A stretch of 64,000 nt of DNA, taken from NCBI GenBank assembly GCA_963817635.1, contig CAWFPR010000005.1:124001-188000 (forward strand), given 5' to 3'. Of this stretch, positions 52,229 through 63,193 are shown piece after piece. The notes below the pieces were generated by a model that was given only the letters and a program-made list of their open reading frames with translations, was not told where the DNA came from and made no database searches. The DNA comes from CAWFPR01 sp963817635 (GTDB lineage: Bacteria > Acidobacteriota > Vicinamibacteria > Vicinamibacterales > 2-12-FULL-66-21). The translations under genes were made by a program, and so were the position numbers. How positions within the stretch are numbered: the stretch's first letter is position 1; each line of letters begins with the position of its first letter.

Positions 52229-53221
52229 TCATGGACGCAGGACGAACCACCAGCTGGCGGCCGCGATCGCGAGTGCGGTGACGATTCCGAGCGCCCACCA
52301 TTTCCCCGTGCCCGGATCGTCTTCGATCGGCAGCAGCTCGCCCGGCGTCGGCGAATCGCCGCTGCGCACGTCGAGCATCGCGCCAATGCTCCGCAATTCC
52401 GCCGAAATGGACGCGGCGCTCAGCTGCCGCTGCTCGATGTCCTTTGCGAGCGCGTGTGCCACGAGTGCCTCGAGTTCAGGGATGACCTCGGGGTTCACGG
52501 TCGCAAGCGGCGCCGGACGGCCCGCAATGATGCCGATGATGGTGTCGGCCGGGCGCGCGGCGGTAAACGGATTGCGACCCGACAGCATCTCGTACAGGAG
52601 CACACCGAGCGAGAACAGGTCGGAGCGCGCGTCGACGAGGCCGCCAAGGGCCTGTTCCGGCGACATGTAGCCGACCACCGTCTCGGCCTCTGGTCCGAGC
52701 GTATCGGGGTGCGCTGCGGCGCGCCGCCGCAGCGCACCCCCGCGGGTCCACCTCGCCATCCCGAATTCGAGGACCTTGGCGTTTCCCTTCGGGGTGACGA
52801 ACACCGTCTCCGGCCGCAGATCGGTGTGGATGATGCCGACGGCGTGCCCCTCGGCCAGTGCATCGGCGATCTGCACGGCGAGTTCGACGACGCGCCGTGG
52901 ATTGACGGGACGACCGCCGATCTCCTGCTGCAGGGTCGTCCCGGTGGCGAACTCGTACGCCAGGTAGCAGCCGTCCTGGTACTCACCGACATCGAAGAGG
53001 GTCGCGATGTTGGGATGCGAAAGCGTTGCGGCGGTCCGGGCATCGTCGAGAAACGCCTGCCGGGCGCTGCCTTCGAGGGCTGCCGACTTGATCAGTTTCA
53101 ACGCGACCGTGCGGCCGAACTTCGTATCGCGGGCACGATACACCTCGCCGAGCGCGCCCTCACCGATGCGCTCCAGCAGGTTGTAGTGGGCGACGTGCGT
53201 GTTCATGATCGTGTCAGCCAT
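52229..53221 (-). CDS. Membrane-anchored Ser/Thr kinase-like protein with altered catalytic motifs
   Basis: The protein has 330 residues. The N-lobe is normal: ERIGEGALGEVYRARD and VALKLIKSA (ATP Lys). The catalytic loop is HTDLRPETVFV where the consensus is HRDLKPEN, and DFG is EFG (KVLEFGMAR), so the metal-binding Asn and Asp are changed. The activation end GYMSPEQALGG and the C-lobe (SDLFSLGVLLYEMLSGRNPF) are intact. A C-terminal membrane segment (WWALGIVTALAIAAASWWFV) ends the protein. It may be a pseudokinase or a weak kinase. An SDR gene lies just upstream on the same strand. Confidence 0.8.
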   Translation of the reverse strand: MADTIMNTHVAHYNLLERIGEGALGEVYRARDTKFGRTVALKLIKSAALEGSARQAFLDDARTAATLSHPNIATLFDVGEYQDGCYLAYEFATGTTLQQEIGGRPVNPRRVVELAVQIADALAEGHAVGIIHTDLRPETVFVTPKGNAKVLEFGMARWTRGGALRRRAAAHPDTLGPEAETVVGYMSPEQALGGLVDARSDLFSLGVLLYEMLSGRNPFTAARPADTIIGIIAGRPAPLATVNPEVIPELEALVAHALAKDIEQRQLSAASISAELRSIGAMLDVRSGDSPTPGELLPIEDDPGTGKWWALGIVTALAIAAASWWFVLRP

Positions 53222-53233
53222 GGCCGGGACGCC

Positions 53234-53978
53234 TCATTTCCTCGGCTTCGACGGCCGCATTTCGACCCGGCTCGGGAGCGTTCGACCGGGCGTGTGAATC
53301 AGGTCCAGCACGACGTCGGCGACATCCTCAGCTGCGATCTTCCAGTCCTCGCCCGGACGATTCAGGCCGGCCTCCTGGGCGGAGCGTCCGCCGAATCCGG
53401 TCGCGACGGATCCGGGCATGATGTAGCTCACGCGGATGTTGTCATAGCGGACTTCCTGCATCAACGACTCACTGAATGCGTTCAGGCCCGCCTTCGACGC
53501 ACAGTAGGCGGCTCCCGAGACGAACGCGTTCTTTCCCGCCAGACTGCTGATGTTGATGATCCAGCCGCCCCCGCGCTCGCGCAGGCGCGGAATGACGGCG
53601 TGGCAGCAGTAGAAGACCCCGTCGAGATTGGTCCCGAGCGTGTCCCGCCACTGGCGCACGTCCATGTCAGCGACGCTGGCGAAGATGCCGACGCCGGCAT
53701 TGTTGATCAGGATGTCGATTCCACCGAACCGGTCGGCCGCCGCCGTGACCGCCGAAGCCGCCGCCGCCGGATCGCTCACGTCGGCCGTCATGGCGTGCAC
53801 GCGCTCAGGCGCGCCGAGGCGTCCGGCGGCCGAGTCGAGATGCGAGCGATCCCGTCCGGTGATGACGACCGAGGCGCCGCCCCGTACCGAGCGCCGCGGC
53901 GACGGCGAATCCAATCCCGCGCGAGCCACCGGTCACGAGGCCGACTTTTCCTTCGAGGCTTTGAGCGTGCGTATTCAT
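53234..53978 (-). CDS. Short-chain dehydrogenase/reductase, one frameshift
   Basis: The start MNTHAQSLEGKVGLVTGGSRGIGFAVAAAL carries the NAD(P)-binding TGGSRGIG (family TGxxxGIG). One extra A near 53886 shifts the frame; correction continues RGGASVVITGRDRSHLDSA. The catalytic set is NNAGVGIF, INISSLAGK (Ser), YCASKAGLNAF (YxxxK) and a C-terminus ending RPSKPRK. It oxidises or reduces an unknown small substrate with NAD(P)(H). It shares a bidirectional promoter with the MDH-like gene, and the kinase gene follows 12 nt later. Confidence 0.83.
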
Positions 53979-53983
53979 ACCAC

Positions 53984-53990
53984 TAGAATA
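53984..53990. promoter_or_regulatory. Bidirectional overlapping -10 elements between SDR and MDH-like gene
   Basis: TAGAATA reads TAGAAT on plus (53984-53989), 13 nt before the MDH-like ATG. It reads TATTCT on minus (53985-53990), exactly 6 nt before the SDR ATG. Confidence 0.6.
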
Positions 53991-54002
53991 CAGTTCCACC
54001 GC

Positions 54003-54836
54003 ATGTCTTTGGTTGCCATCATCGGGGCCGGCCCACTCGGGGGATCCCTCGCGCACACGCTTGCGGTGCGGGACCGGATGGGCGAGGTTCGTCTCATCGA
54101 TACGGACGCGAGGATCGCTGAAGGAAAGGCCCTCGATATTCTCCAGTGCGCGCCTGGCGAACGCTTCGGCACGCTCGTGAGCGCGTCGCCCTCCATCCTG
54201 TCGGCCGTGGGGGCGGATGTCATCGTCGTGGCGGACATGGCAAACGGCCGCGGCGAATACGCGGGTGAGGCGGGTCTCGGGCTCCTCGGCCAGCTCACGG
54301 CCGTCGAGGCACGGGCCCCGATCGTCTTCGCCGGGGCCTCGCAGGCGGGCCTGATGCGCCTGGCGGCGACCGAGCTCCGCATTCGTGACGCCCGCCTGAT
54401 CGGGTCGGCGCCTTTCGCCCTCGAGTCGGCCCTCCGCGCGCTCGTAGCGCTCGCCGTCGACGGATCGGCTTTGGAGGTGACCCTGCGTGTCGTGGGAGTG
54501 CCCCCGAAAAGGGCCGTCATCGCCTGGCAGGAGGCGACCGCGTTCGGGCAGCCGCTGGCGTCAGAGCTGGCGCCCCACGTAATGGCAGGGATCAACGCCC
54601 GCATCGGTGGGCTCTGGCCGCCCGGCCATTTTGCCCTGGCCTCGGCCGCCGCGAGTGTCATCGAGGCCATCGCCGATGGCGGGCGCGGCCGGTTTTCGTG
54701 CTTTGCGGACATGGGACGCGGCCGGATCGCCGCGATGCCGATCGACGTCGGCCCGGACGGCATCCGCCGTGTGCATCAGCCGGTGCTGACGCGACAGGAA
54801 CGGACGTTGTTCGAGACCGCTATCGAGCGCGGGTGA
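54003..54836 (+). CDS. Malate/lactate dehydrogenase-fold protein lacking the catalytic His
   Basis: The protein has 277 residues. The Rossmann start VAIIGAGPLGGSLAHTLAVRD and RLIDTDARIAEGKALDILQ follow MDH, and the late helix ASAAASVIEAIADGG matches the family. But the substrate-binding loop lacks its arginines (ADMANGRGEYAGE), the position of the LDSxR motif is APFALESALR, and the GEHGD histidine region is VGVPPKRAV. It can probably bind NAD but not catalyse malate or lactate oxidation in the usual way. It is divergent from the SDR with overlapping -10 elements. Confidence 0.7.
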   Translation: MSLVAIIGAGPLGGSLAHTLAVRDRMGEVRLIDTDARIAEGKALDILQCAPGERFGTLVSASPSILSAVGADVIVVADMANGRGEYAGEAGLGLLGQLTAVEARAPIVFAGASQAGLMRLAATELRIRDARLIGSAPFALESALRALVALAVDGSALEVTLRVVGVPPKRAVIAWQEATAFGQPLASELAPHVMAGINARIGGLWPPGHFALASAAASVIEAIADGGRGRFSCFADMGRGRIAAMPIDVGPDGIRRVHQPVLTRQERTLFETAIERG

Positions 54837-54887
54837 ACGTCAGGAACCGACGACCGTGACCTCGAGCCCCTGTGGGTAGGGGCGGTT

Positions 54888-55508
54888 TCAGTTCAGCTCG
54901 CGGCCGTGCAGGGCGATGCCGTTGGCGAAATCGCCGAGATGCTGACGCAGAATGAGGCGGCCTCGATGCAGACGCGACTTCAACGTCTGCGGCTTGACTC
55001 GGAGGACCGAGCTGGCTTCTTCCGTGGACAGCCCCTGAATGTCGCGCAGGAGCACGGGCACGCGGTAAACCGGTGGCAGGTGCGTCAGGGCCTCGACGAG
55101 CCGGCGCCGCATCTCGCCGCGCATGACGCTATCGTCAGCCAGTGACGACCAGTCGGCCGGCTCCTGCGGTGCACGTGCCTGCCCTTCGCTGGTGACCACG
55201 ACGTCCTGCGCGGGCACTTCGTGCGGCCGGCTGAAGCGGCCGTTTCGAAGGCGCGACATGGCGGTGTTGAAGGTGATCCGGTAGATCCACGACGACAGCG
55301 CGGCATCGCCGCGAAACGCATCGATCTTGCGATGGACCTTCAGCAGGACGTCCTGGGTCACTTCTTCGGCGTCTTCCCAGTTCTTCAGGTAGCGAAATGC
55401 TAGTTGATGGATGCGCGGACCGTAGGAAGTCGCTAGCTCGACAACGGCCGTGGTATCCCCCGCCTGCATCCGACCAATCAAGTCCCGTTCTTTGTCTGGC
55501 TGACCCAT
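54888..55508 (-). CDS. ECF-type RNA polymerase sigma factor
   Basis: The protein has 206 residues. Region 2 is clear (AFRYLKNWEDAEEVTQDVLLKVHRKI, in part, and WIYRITFNTAMSRLR), as is region 4 (LPPVYRVPVLLRDIQGLSTEEASSVLRV, in part, then TLKSRLHRGR). It directs RNA polymerase to a small regulon, usually under an anti-sigma factor. No anti-sigma gene is adjacent in the window; lipB lies immediately upstream, about 40 nt away. Its C-terminus (FANGIALHGRELN) carries no extra domain. Confidence 0.9.
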   Translation of the reverse strand: MGQPDKERDLIGRMQAGDTTAVVELATSYGPRIHQLAFRYLKNWEDAEEVTQDVLLKVHRKIDAFRGDAALSSWIYRITFNTAMSRLRNGRFSRPHEVPAQDVVVTSEGQARAPQEPADWSSLADDSVMRGEMRRRLVEALTHLPPVYRVPVLLRDIQGLSTEEASSVLRVKPQTLKSRLHRGRLILRQHLGDFANGIALHGRELN

Positions 55509-55550
55509 TCGGGGCCTCCCGTAAGGGACAGAACACCCGACTACGGGAGC

Positions 55551-56255
55551 TTATTCCGTGGGGACGAGAATGGGACGGACGTCAATCACGGCCGGATCGG
55601 GCGGGAAAACCGGTTCCCGGCCGAAAACCGAAGCAAACGCTTCAATGGCGGCCGTTTCCACGTCCGTCATGGAAACGGGATGGCTCAGGAGCTTCTCGAG
55701 CGACGTCACACCCTTGTCGGCGATGCCGCACGGCACAATCCACCGGAAATGGGACAGATCAGTCGTGACGTTGAACGCGAATCCGTGGCTCGTCACCCAG
55801 CGCGCGATACGGACGCCTATGGCGGCCAGCTTCTCGCTGCCGACCCACGCCCCGGTCTGGCCCTTCGACCGCCCGGCGGTCACGCCGAACCTGGCGGCCG
55901 TGCGAATCAGCACGTCTTCCAGGTCCCGCACGTACCGGTGGACGTCACAGCGGTCGGGACGCAGGTCGATGATGGGATAACCGACGAGCTGGCCGGGGCC
56001 GTGATAGGTCACGTCGCCGCCTCTCCCGGTTTCGAAGAGTTCCACGCCCGCTCTCTCGAGCGCGTCAGGCGTGGCCAGTACGTGTGACCGATCGTCGCGT
56101 GCTTTCACACCGAGGGTGATGACCGGCGGGTGCTCGAGCAGCAGCAGCTGGTCGGGGATGTCTCCCGCCTTGCGCCGCTCGACGAGCTGCTTCTGGAGCG
56201 CAAGCCCGTCGGCATAGGGAACGAGTCCGAGCCGGCGCACCTGGACTTCCCTCAT
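55551..56255 (-). CDS. lipB: Octanoyl-(ACP)-protein N-octanoyltransferase LipB
   Basis: The protein has 234 residues. It shows VPYADGLALQKQLVERR, LLLEHPPVITLGVKA, RGGDVTYHGPGQLVGYPIIDL (in part), the Lys in GSEKLAAIGVRI and the active-site Cys in RWIVPCGIADKGVTSLE. It attaches octanoate to lipoyl domains, the first step of lipoate synthesis. It is co-directional with the E2 gene, whose stop lies 6 nt upstream of its start, matching its role in lipoylating E2. LipA is not in the window. Confidence 0.93.
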   Translation of the reverse strand: MREVQVRRLGLVPYADGLALQKQLVERRKAGDIPDQLLLLEHPPVITLGVKARDDRSHVLATPDALERAGVELFETGRGGDVTYHGPGQLVGYPIIDLRPDRCDVHRYVRDLEDVLIRTAARFGVTAGRSKGQTGAWVGSEKLAAIGVRIARWVTSHGFAFNVTTDLSHFRWIVPCGIADKGVTSLEKLLSHPVSMTDVETAAIEAFASVFGREPVFPPDPAVIDVRPILVPTE

Positions 56256-56261
56256 GGCGTG

Positions 56262-57563
56262 CTACATCCAGCCTTCTTCGAAGTTCTCCAGGCGCTCCTT
56301 GACGAAAGACAGGAACCGCCCGGCTTCCGCGCCGTCGATGAGCCGGTGGTCGTAGCCGAGCGTGAGGTGGCACATGGGTCGAATGGCGATCGCGTCGTTG
56401 ATGACGACCGCGCGCTTCTCGATCCCGCCCACGCCCAGGATCGCGACCTGGGGCTGGTTGATCAGGGGAAGTCCGTACAGGGCGCCGAAGATGCCCGGGT
56501 TCGTGATGGTGAAGGTCCCACCCTGCACCTCGTCCGGGCTGAGCTTCTTGTTCCTTGCGCGCGCCGCCAGATCGTTGACCGCACGGCTCAGGCCGAGCAG
56601 GTTCTTCTCGTCTGCGTTCCTGATGACCGGCACGATCAGCCCGTTCTCCAGCGCGACCGCGATTCCCAGATTGATGTCGCGCTTGTAGACGATGTTGTCG
56701 CCGTCGATCGAGGCATTGACCGTCGGAAACTGGCGCAGCGCATCGACAATCACCTTGGCGATGAGGGCCGTGAATGTGAGCTTCGCGCCGGCGGCGTCGT
56801 ACGCGGCCTTCCGCTTTTCCCGCAGCGCAGCCACCTGGCCGAAGTTCACCTCGTACACCGAGTACACGTGCGGCGAGGTGTGCGCGCTCAACACCATGTG
56901 CTCGGCGATCTTCCTGCGCATGATGCTCATCGGCTCGACGCGCACGTTCTCGCCGGGGCGGAACGCGGGGCCGGGCGCGGCAGCCTGAGGCGGCGCGGAC
57001 GGCGGCGGCGCGGACGCCGCGGATTTCGCGCCGCCCGATTCGATGAACCCCAGAATGTCGTTCTTCGTCACCCGCCCGCTGACGCCGGTTCCATGGATGT
57101 TCGAGATGTCGACCTGGTTGTCCTTCGCGATCCGGCGGACCAGCGGCGACGACTTCTGCCGGCGCAAATCCTCCTTCGACGGCTCCGCGGCCGTTGGCTT
57201 CGGGCCCGGAGCGGGACTCGATGCCTGCGGCGTCGGGCTCGCGGCCGGAACGGGACTCGAGGCCTCGGGTTGACCGGCGGCCGCTTCGGGCAGCGCGCCT
57301 GCGGCCGGCGCCGCGACTGCCTCGCCCTCCGCGCCAATCACCGCGACGACGCTGTTGACCGGGACGGTGTCCCCTTCCTTGACCTTGATCTCGGTGAGAA
57401 CGCCCGCGCCGGGCGAGGGGATTTCCGCATCGACCTTGTCGGTCGAGATCTCGAACAGCGGTTCGTCGCGGTCGACCTGGTCGCCGACCTTCTTGATCCA
57501 GCGGACGATCGTACCTTCGGCGATCGACTCGCCCATCTGCGGCATCACTACGTTTGTAGGCAT
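56262..57563 (-). CDS. Dihydrolipoamide acyltransferase (E2) of a 2-oxoacid dehydrogenase complex
   Basis: The protein has 433 residues. The lipoyl domain is at 1-75 (VVMPQMGESIAEGTIVRW, with the lipoylated Lys in EISTDKVDAEIPSP). A Pro/Ala-rich linker follows, then a peripheral subunit-binding domain (SSPLVRRIAKDNQVDISNI). The catalytic domain ends with DHRLIDGAEAGRFL (HxxxDG). It carries acyl groups from E1 to CoA. The start at 57563 is the first lipoyl-domain Met; a longer reading upstream is not family-like. E1 beta ends about 35 nt upstream of this start. Confidence 0.92.
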   Translation of the reverse strand: MPTNVVMPQMGESIAEGTIVRWIKKVGDQVDRDEPLFEISTDKVDAEIPSPGAGVLTEIKVKEGDTVPVNSVVAVIGAEGEAVAAPAAGALPEAAAGQPEASSPVPAASPTPQASSPAPGPKPTAAEPSKEDLRRQKSSPLVRRIAKDNQVDISNIHGTGVSGRVTKNDILGFIESGGAKSAASAPPPSAPPQAAAPGPAFRPGENVRVEPMSIMRRKIAEHMVLSAHTSPHVYSVYEVNFGQVAALREKRKAAYDAAGAKLTFTALIAKVIVDALRQFPTVNASIDGDNIVYKRDINLGIAVALENGLIVPVIRNADEKNLLGLSRAVNDLAARARNKKLSPDEVQGGTFTITNPGIFGALYGLPLINQPQVAILGVGGIEKRAVVINDAIAIRPMCHLTLGYDHRLIDGAEAGRFLSFVKERLENFEEGWM

Positions 57564-57597
57564 AATCGCTGTCCGCTTTCCGCTTCCCGCTTCCTCG

Positions 57598-58572
57598 CTA
57601 GTATTCCACGAGTGTCTTCGCCGCCGCGACAACCTTCGCCACGTTCGGAAGGAAGGCCGCCTCGAGCGGAGGCGAATACGGCACGGGTGAATCGGCCGAT
57701 GCGACGCGCACGATCGGCGCGTCCAGGTACTCGAAGGCCTCGCTCGCGATAATCGCCGCCAGTTCACCGCCAATCCCACCCGTCAGGGTCGCCTCGTGCA
57801 GCAGCAGGACGCGGCTCGTCCTGGCCACCGTCGCCAGGATCGCCTCGCGATCGAGCGGCGCGAGGCTCCGGAGATCCAGGACCTCGGCGGCAATGCCCTC
57901 GGAGGCCAGCGCGGTCGCCGCGTCGAGCGCCGTGTAGACCATCGCGCCGAACGTGATGATCGACAGGTCCTTGCCCTCACGACGGATGGCCGCCTTGCCG
58001 AGCGGCACGATGTAGTCGTCGTCGGGGACCTCGTCCTTGATCCGCCGATAGAGGAACTTGTGCTCGAAATAGAGCACCGGGTCGTCGTCGCGAATGGCGG
58101 CCTTGAGGAGCCCCTTGGCGTCGTACGCGGTGGACGGCTCGACCATTTTCAATCCCGGCGTGTTCAGGAAGAAGGCCTCGGGATTGAGCGAGTGGAAGGG
58201 CCCGCCGCTGACGCCGCCGCCGCACGGCCCGCGGACCACGATCGGCACGCCGGCGCCGTTGCGATAGCGGCTCTTCGCGGCAAAGTTCGTCAGCATGTCG
58301 AACGCGACGCCGATGAAGTCGATGAACTGGATCTCGCAGACGGGGCGCATCCCCATGTAGGACGAGCCGATCGCGGACCCGACGATGGCCGCTTCCGAGA
58401 TGGGCGTGTCGATCACGCGGCCGGCGCCGTATCGATCCAGGAGGCCGTCGGTCACCCTGAAGGCGCCGCCGTACGGACCGACATCCTCACCCATGACGAA
58501 GACGCGCTCGTCGCGCGCCATTTCGTCGTAGAGCGCCTGGCGGATGGCTTCCAGGTAGGTGATGACTGCCAT
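57598..58572 (-). CDS. 2-oxoacid dehydrogenase E1 component, beta subunit
   Basis: The protein has 324 residues: YLEAIRQALYDEMARDERVFVMGEDVGPYGG (in part), TPISEAAIVGSAIGSSYMGMRP, GPCGGGVSGGPFHSLNPEAFF (in part) and LHEATLTGGIGGELAAII. This is the transketolase-like beta subunit of pyruvate or branched-chain 2-oxoacid dehydrogenase. The pyruvate and branched-chain types cannot be separated by eye. It follows E1 alpha on the same strand. Confidence 0.92.
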   Translation of the reverse strand: MAVITYLEAIRQALYDEMARDERVFVMGEDVGPYGGAFRVTDGLLDRYGAGRVIDTPISEAAIVGSAIGSSYMGMRPVCEIQFIDFIGVAFDMLTNFAAKSRYRNGAGVPIVVRGPCGGGVSGGPFHSLNPEAFFLNTPGLKMVEPSTAYDAKGLLKAAIRDDDPVLYFEHKFLYRRIKDEVPDDDYIVPLGKAAIRREGKDLSIITFGAMVYTALDAATALASEGIAAEVLDLRSLAPLDREAILATVARTSRVLLLHEATLTGGIGGELAAIIASEAFEYLDAPIVRVASADSPVPYSPPLEAAFLPNVAKVVAAAKTLVEY

Positions 58573-59727
58573 AGAGATCTTTCCGGCTCAGTCCGGGCTG
58601 TACGTCACGAGACACCGGCGTCGGCCGGCGGTCACTGCTGCGCGAACGGGGACTTCACGAGTTCCAGCTTCGGGCGCGCGAATTCGCCACCCGCGTAGAC
58701 GCCGCGCGTGAGGGTCTCCGGATCCGGCATCGGCGCTTCCATCGCCAGCCGCGCCTCCTCGGCCGCGTAGCTCTTCGTCATCGCGTCGATGCCGGTGAAC
58801 TCCTTGTCGCTGGCGAGGCCGCGCTCGATCACCTGCCGCTGGAACCGCTCCAGCGGATCCTTCTTCTTCCATTCCTCGGTGAGCGCCTTCGGGACGTAGC
58901 GCGCATCGTCGTGCTGGGCATGGCCCTGCATGCGCATCGTGTCGACGCCGATCAGTTGCGCCCCTCCGCCGCTCCGCGCGCGCTCGACCATCCGCCTGGC
59001 GACGTCGTACACCGCGAGGATGTCGTTGCCGTCGACGAGCTCGTGCGGAATCCCGTACGACGAGGCGCGTTCGTCGATGCGGGTGATCTTCATCTGCTTC
59101 GCGATCGGCGTCGAGTAGGCGTACTTGTTGTCCTCGGCGACGACGACGAGCGGGATCTGTCGGACGGCGGCGAAGTTCAGCCCTTCGTGGAACGCGCCGG
59201 TACTCGTCGCGCCGTCGCCAATCCACGCCATCGCCACGAGCGTTTCAGCCGGACGACCCTCAGCCGGCCGGCGCATCCGCGCCCCCATGGCAATGCCGGC
59301 GGCGACGGCAATCGAGTCCCCGAGCATCGAGATCGGCCCCACGATCACCGGTTCGTCCGCCCCCTCGTCCGGGATGTGGACGATGTGAATGTTCAGGTCT
59401 CGCCCGCGGGAGTTGGAGGTGGCCTTCGCCATGTACTGGAGAAAAATCTCCTTTGGCCTGACGCCCATGGTCGTCAGCGCCGCCATGTTGCGGATGAGCG
59501 GCAGCACCGCGTCCGTCCGCCGCAGCGCGTAGGCGGTGCCGACCGATTCCCCCTCCTGGCCGAGACTGCGATAGAGGCCGCCGATGACCTTGCTCTGCCG
59601 GAAGAGGATGACGAGCCGCTCCTCGATATCGCGCGCCAGGCGCGCGAAGTAGTACATCTCCAGCAGCTGATTCGTCGTCAGCGCGTCGGACGGCCGGGCC
59701 GGCGTGGTGCTGCTCTCTGAGTTGCCA

Positions 59728-61169
<1,442 letters not shown>

Positions 61170-61170
<1 letters not shown>

Positions 61171-61419
61171 TACCTGTCTTTCTTCTTCATCGAGGAGAGC
61201 GGGACGAAGGACACAGAAGCGGGCGGCGGCGGCGGCTCGGCCTCGCGCTGCGCGGCGGTTTCGGGATCCAGGCGCGACACCTGGGAGCGCAGCCGCGTGT
61301 AGTCGTACCGCAATTCCCAGTACCGACTGGGTGAGGGCATCCAGCTTGCGCGACAGCCGCCGGGCGAACCCGAGCGCTGTCACTGCGAGGATGATCGCTA
61401 GGCCGGCCAGCGTCCACAT
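61170..61419 (-). CDS. Small membrane protein coupled to lpdA, one frameshift
   Basis: ATG 61419 (or GTG 61425) gives MWTLAGLAIILAVTALGFARRL, an N-terminal membrane segment, followed by the coiled-coil-like SRKLDALTQS. One extra G near 61325 shifts the frame; corrected, it continues YWELRYDYTRLRSQVSRLDPE and ends PPPPPASVSFVPLSSMKKKDR at TAA 61170-61172. The stop shares a base with the lpdA start (TAATG). I recognise no family. Its function and any role in the dehydrogenase complex are unknown. Confidence 0.6.
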
Positions 61420-61511
61420 GACCACAACCGCCGTACCTTAACAGGAGCCCTCGGCGAGAATCAAGACACGGGCGACGGACGCTCCTCTCTGCTACAATTC
61501 CGGCCGTACCC

Positions 61512-62903
<1,392 letters not shown>

Positions 62904-62913
62904 CTGCCGGGTT

Positions 62914-62956
62914 ATCGGCCAGTTGCTTGGCCCCACCGGCCAACCAGTTGGCCGAT
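62914..62956 (+). terminator. Nested hairpin after the response regulator
   Basis: ATCGGCCA (62914-62921) pairs with TGGCCGAT (62949-62956), and inside TTGGCC pairs with GGCCAA around CCACC. There is no clear T tract, so termination is likely but unproven. Confidence 0.55.
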
Positions 62957-63007
62957 TTAGCTCGGCAATCCGGCGGTCTGCGCGCCTTCCGCTCACGTAA
63001 AGTCCTT

Positions 63008-63092
63008 CCAAAGAGTCACTTCACAGATCTGTAATTTCGCGGACAGATTTCGTCTTCACGGCATCGATATGACTCTTTGGACAGAATTACAG
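63008..63092. repeat. Two interleaved perfect inverted repeats upstream of the radical SAM gene
   Basis: CCAAAGAGTCA (63008-63018) is inverted at 63070-63080 (TGACTCTTTGG). CTGTAATT (63029-63036) is inverted at 63085-63092 (AATTACAG). The pairs interleave and overlap the -35 region of a strong promoter, as regulator sites or a pseudoknot would. The rest of the 290-nt gap holds no gene that I can support. Confidence 0.6.
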
Positions 63093-63105
63093 TCCTGGGT
63101 ATACC
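63077..63105 (+). promoter_or_regulatory. Sigma-70-type promoter of the radical SAM gene
   Basis: TTGGAC (63077-63082), a 17-nt spacer and TATACC (63100-63105) form a good promoter. The second inverted-repeat arm overlaps TTGGAC. The predicted 5' leader is about 80 nt. Confidence 0.65.
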
Positions 63106-63193
63106 CGTTGCACATGTGTCATCGGTTCGCTCGCGAACGCGTTCCCCAGACACTCACTCCATGGATTCCTGCCGCCCGGCCGAAGGAGAGCGG

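Noticed and set aside
52112..53986. Open frame of 624 codons on the plus strand
   Set aside because: It runs antisense to the kinase and SDR genes, has low-complexity Arg/Asp/Val-rich sequence and no recognisable domain. It is a high-GC mirror frame.
56130..57752. Open frame of 540 codons on the plus strand
   Set aside because: Antisense to the E2 gene; no domain similarity, while the opposite strand has lipoyl and catalytic motifs.
62938..62953. GGCCAAC-CA-GTTGGCC as an operator palindrome
   Set aside because: It is fully explained as part of the nested hairpin 62914-62956 just after the response regulator stop, so a terminator-like role is more likely.
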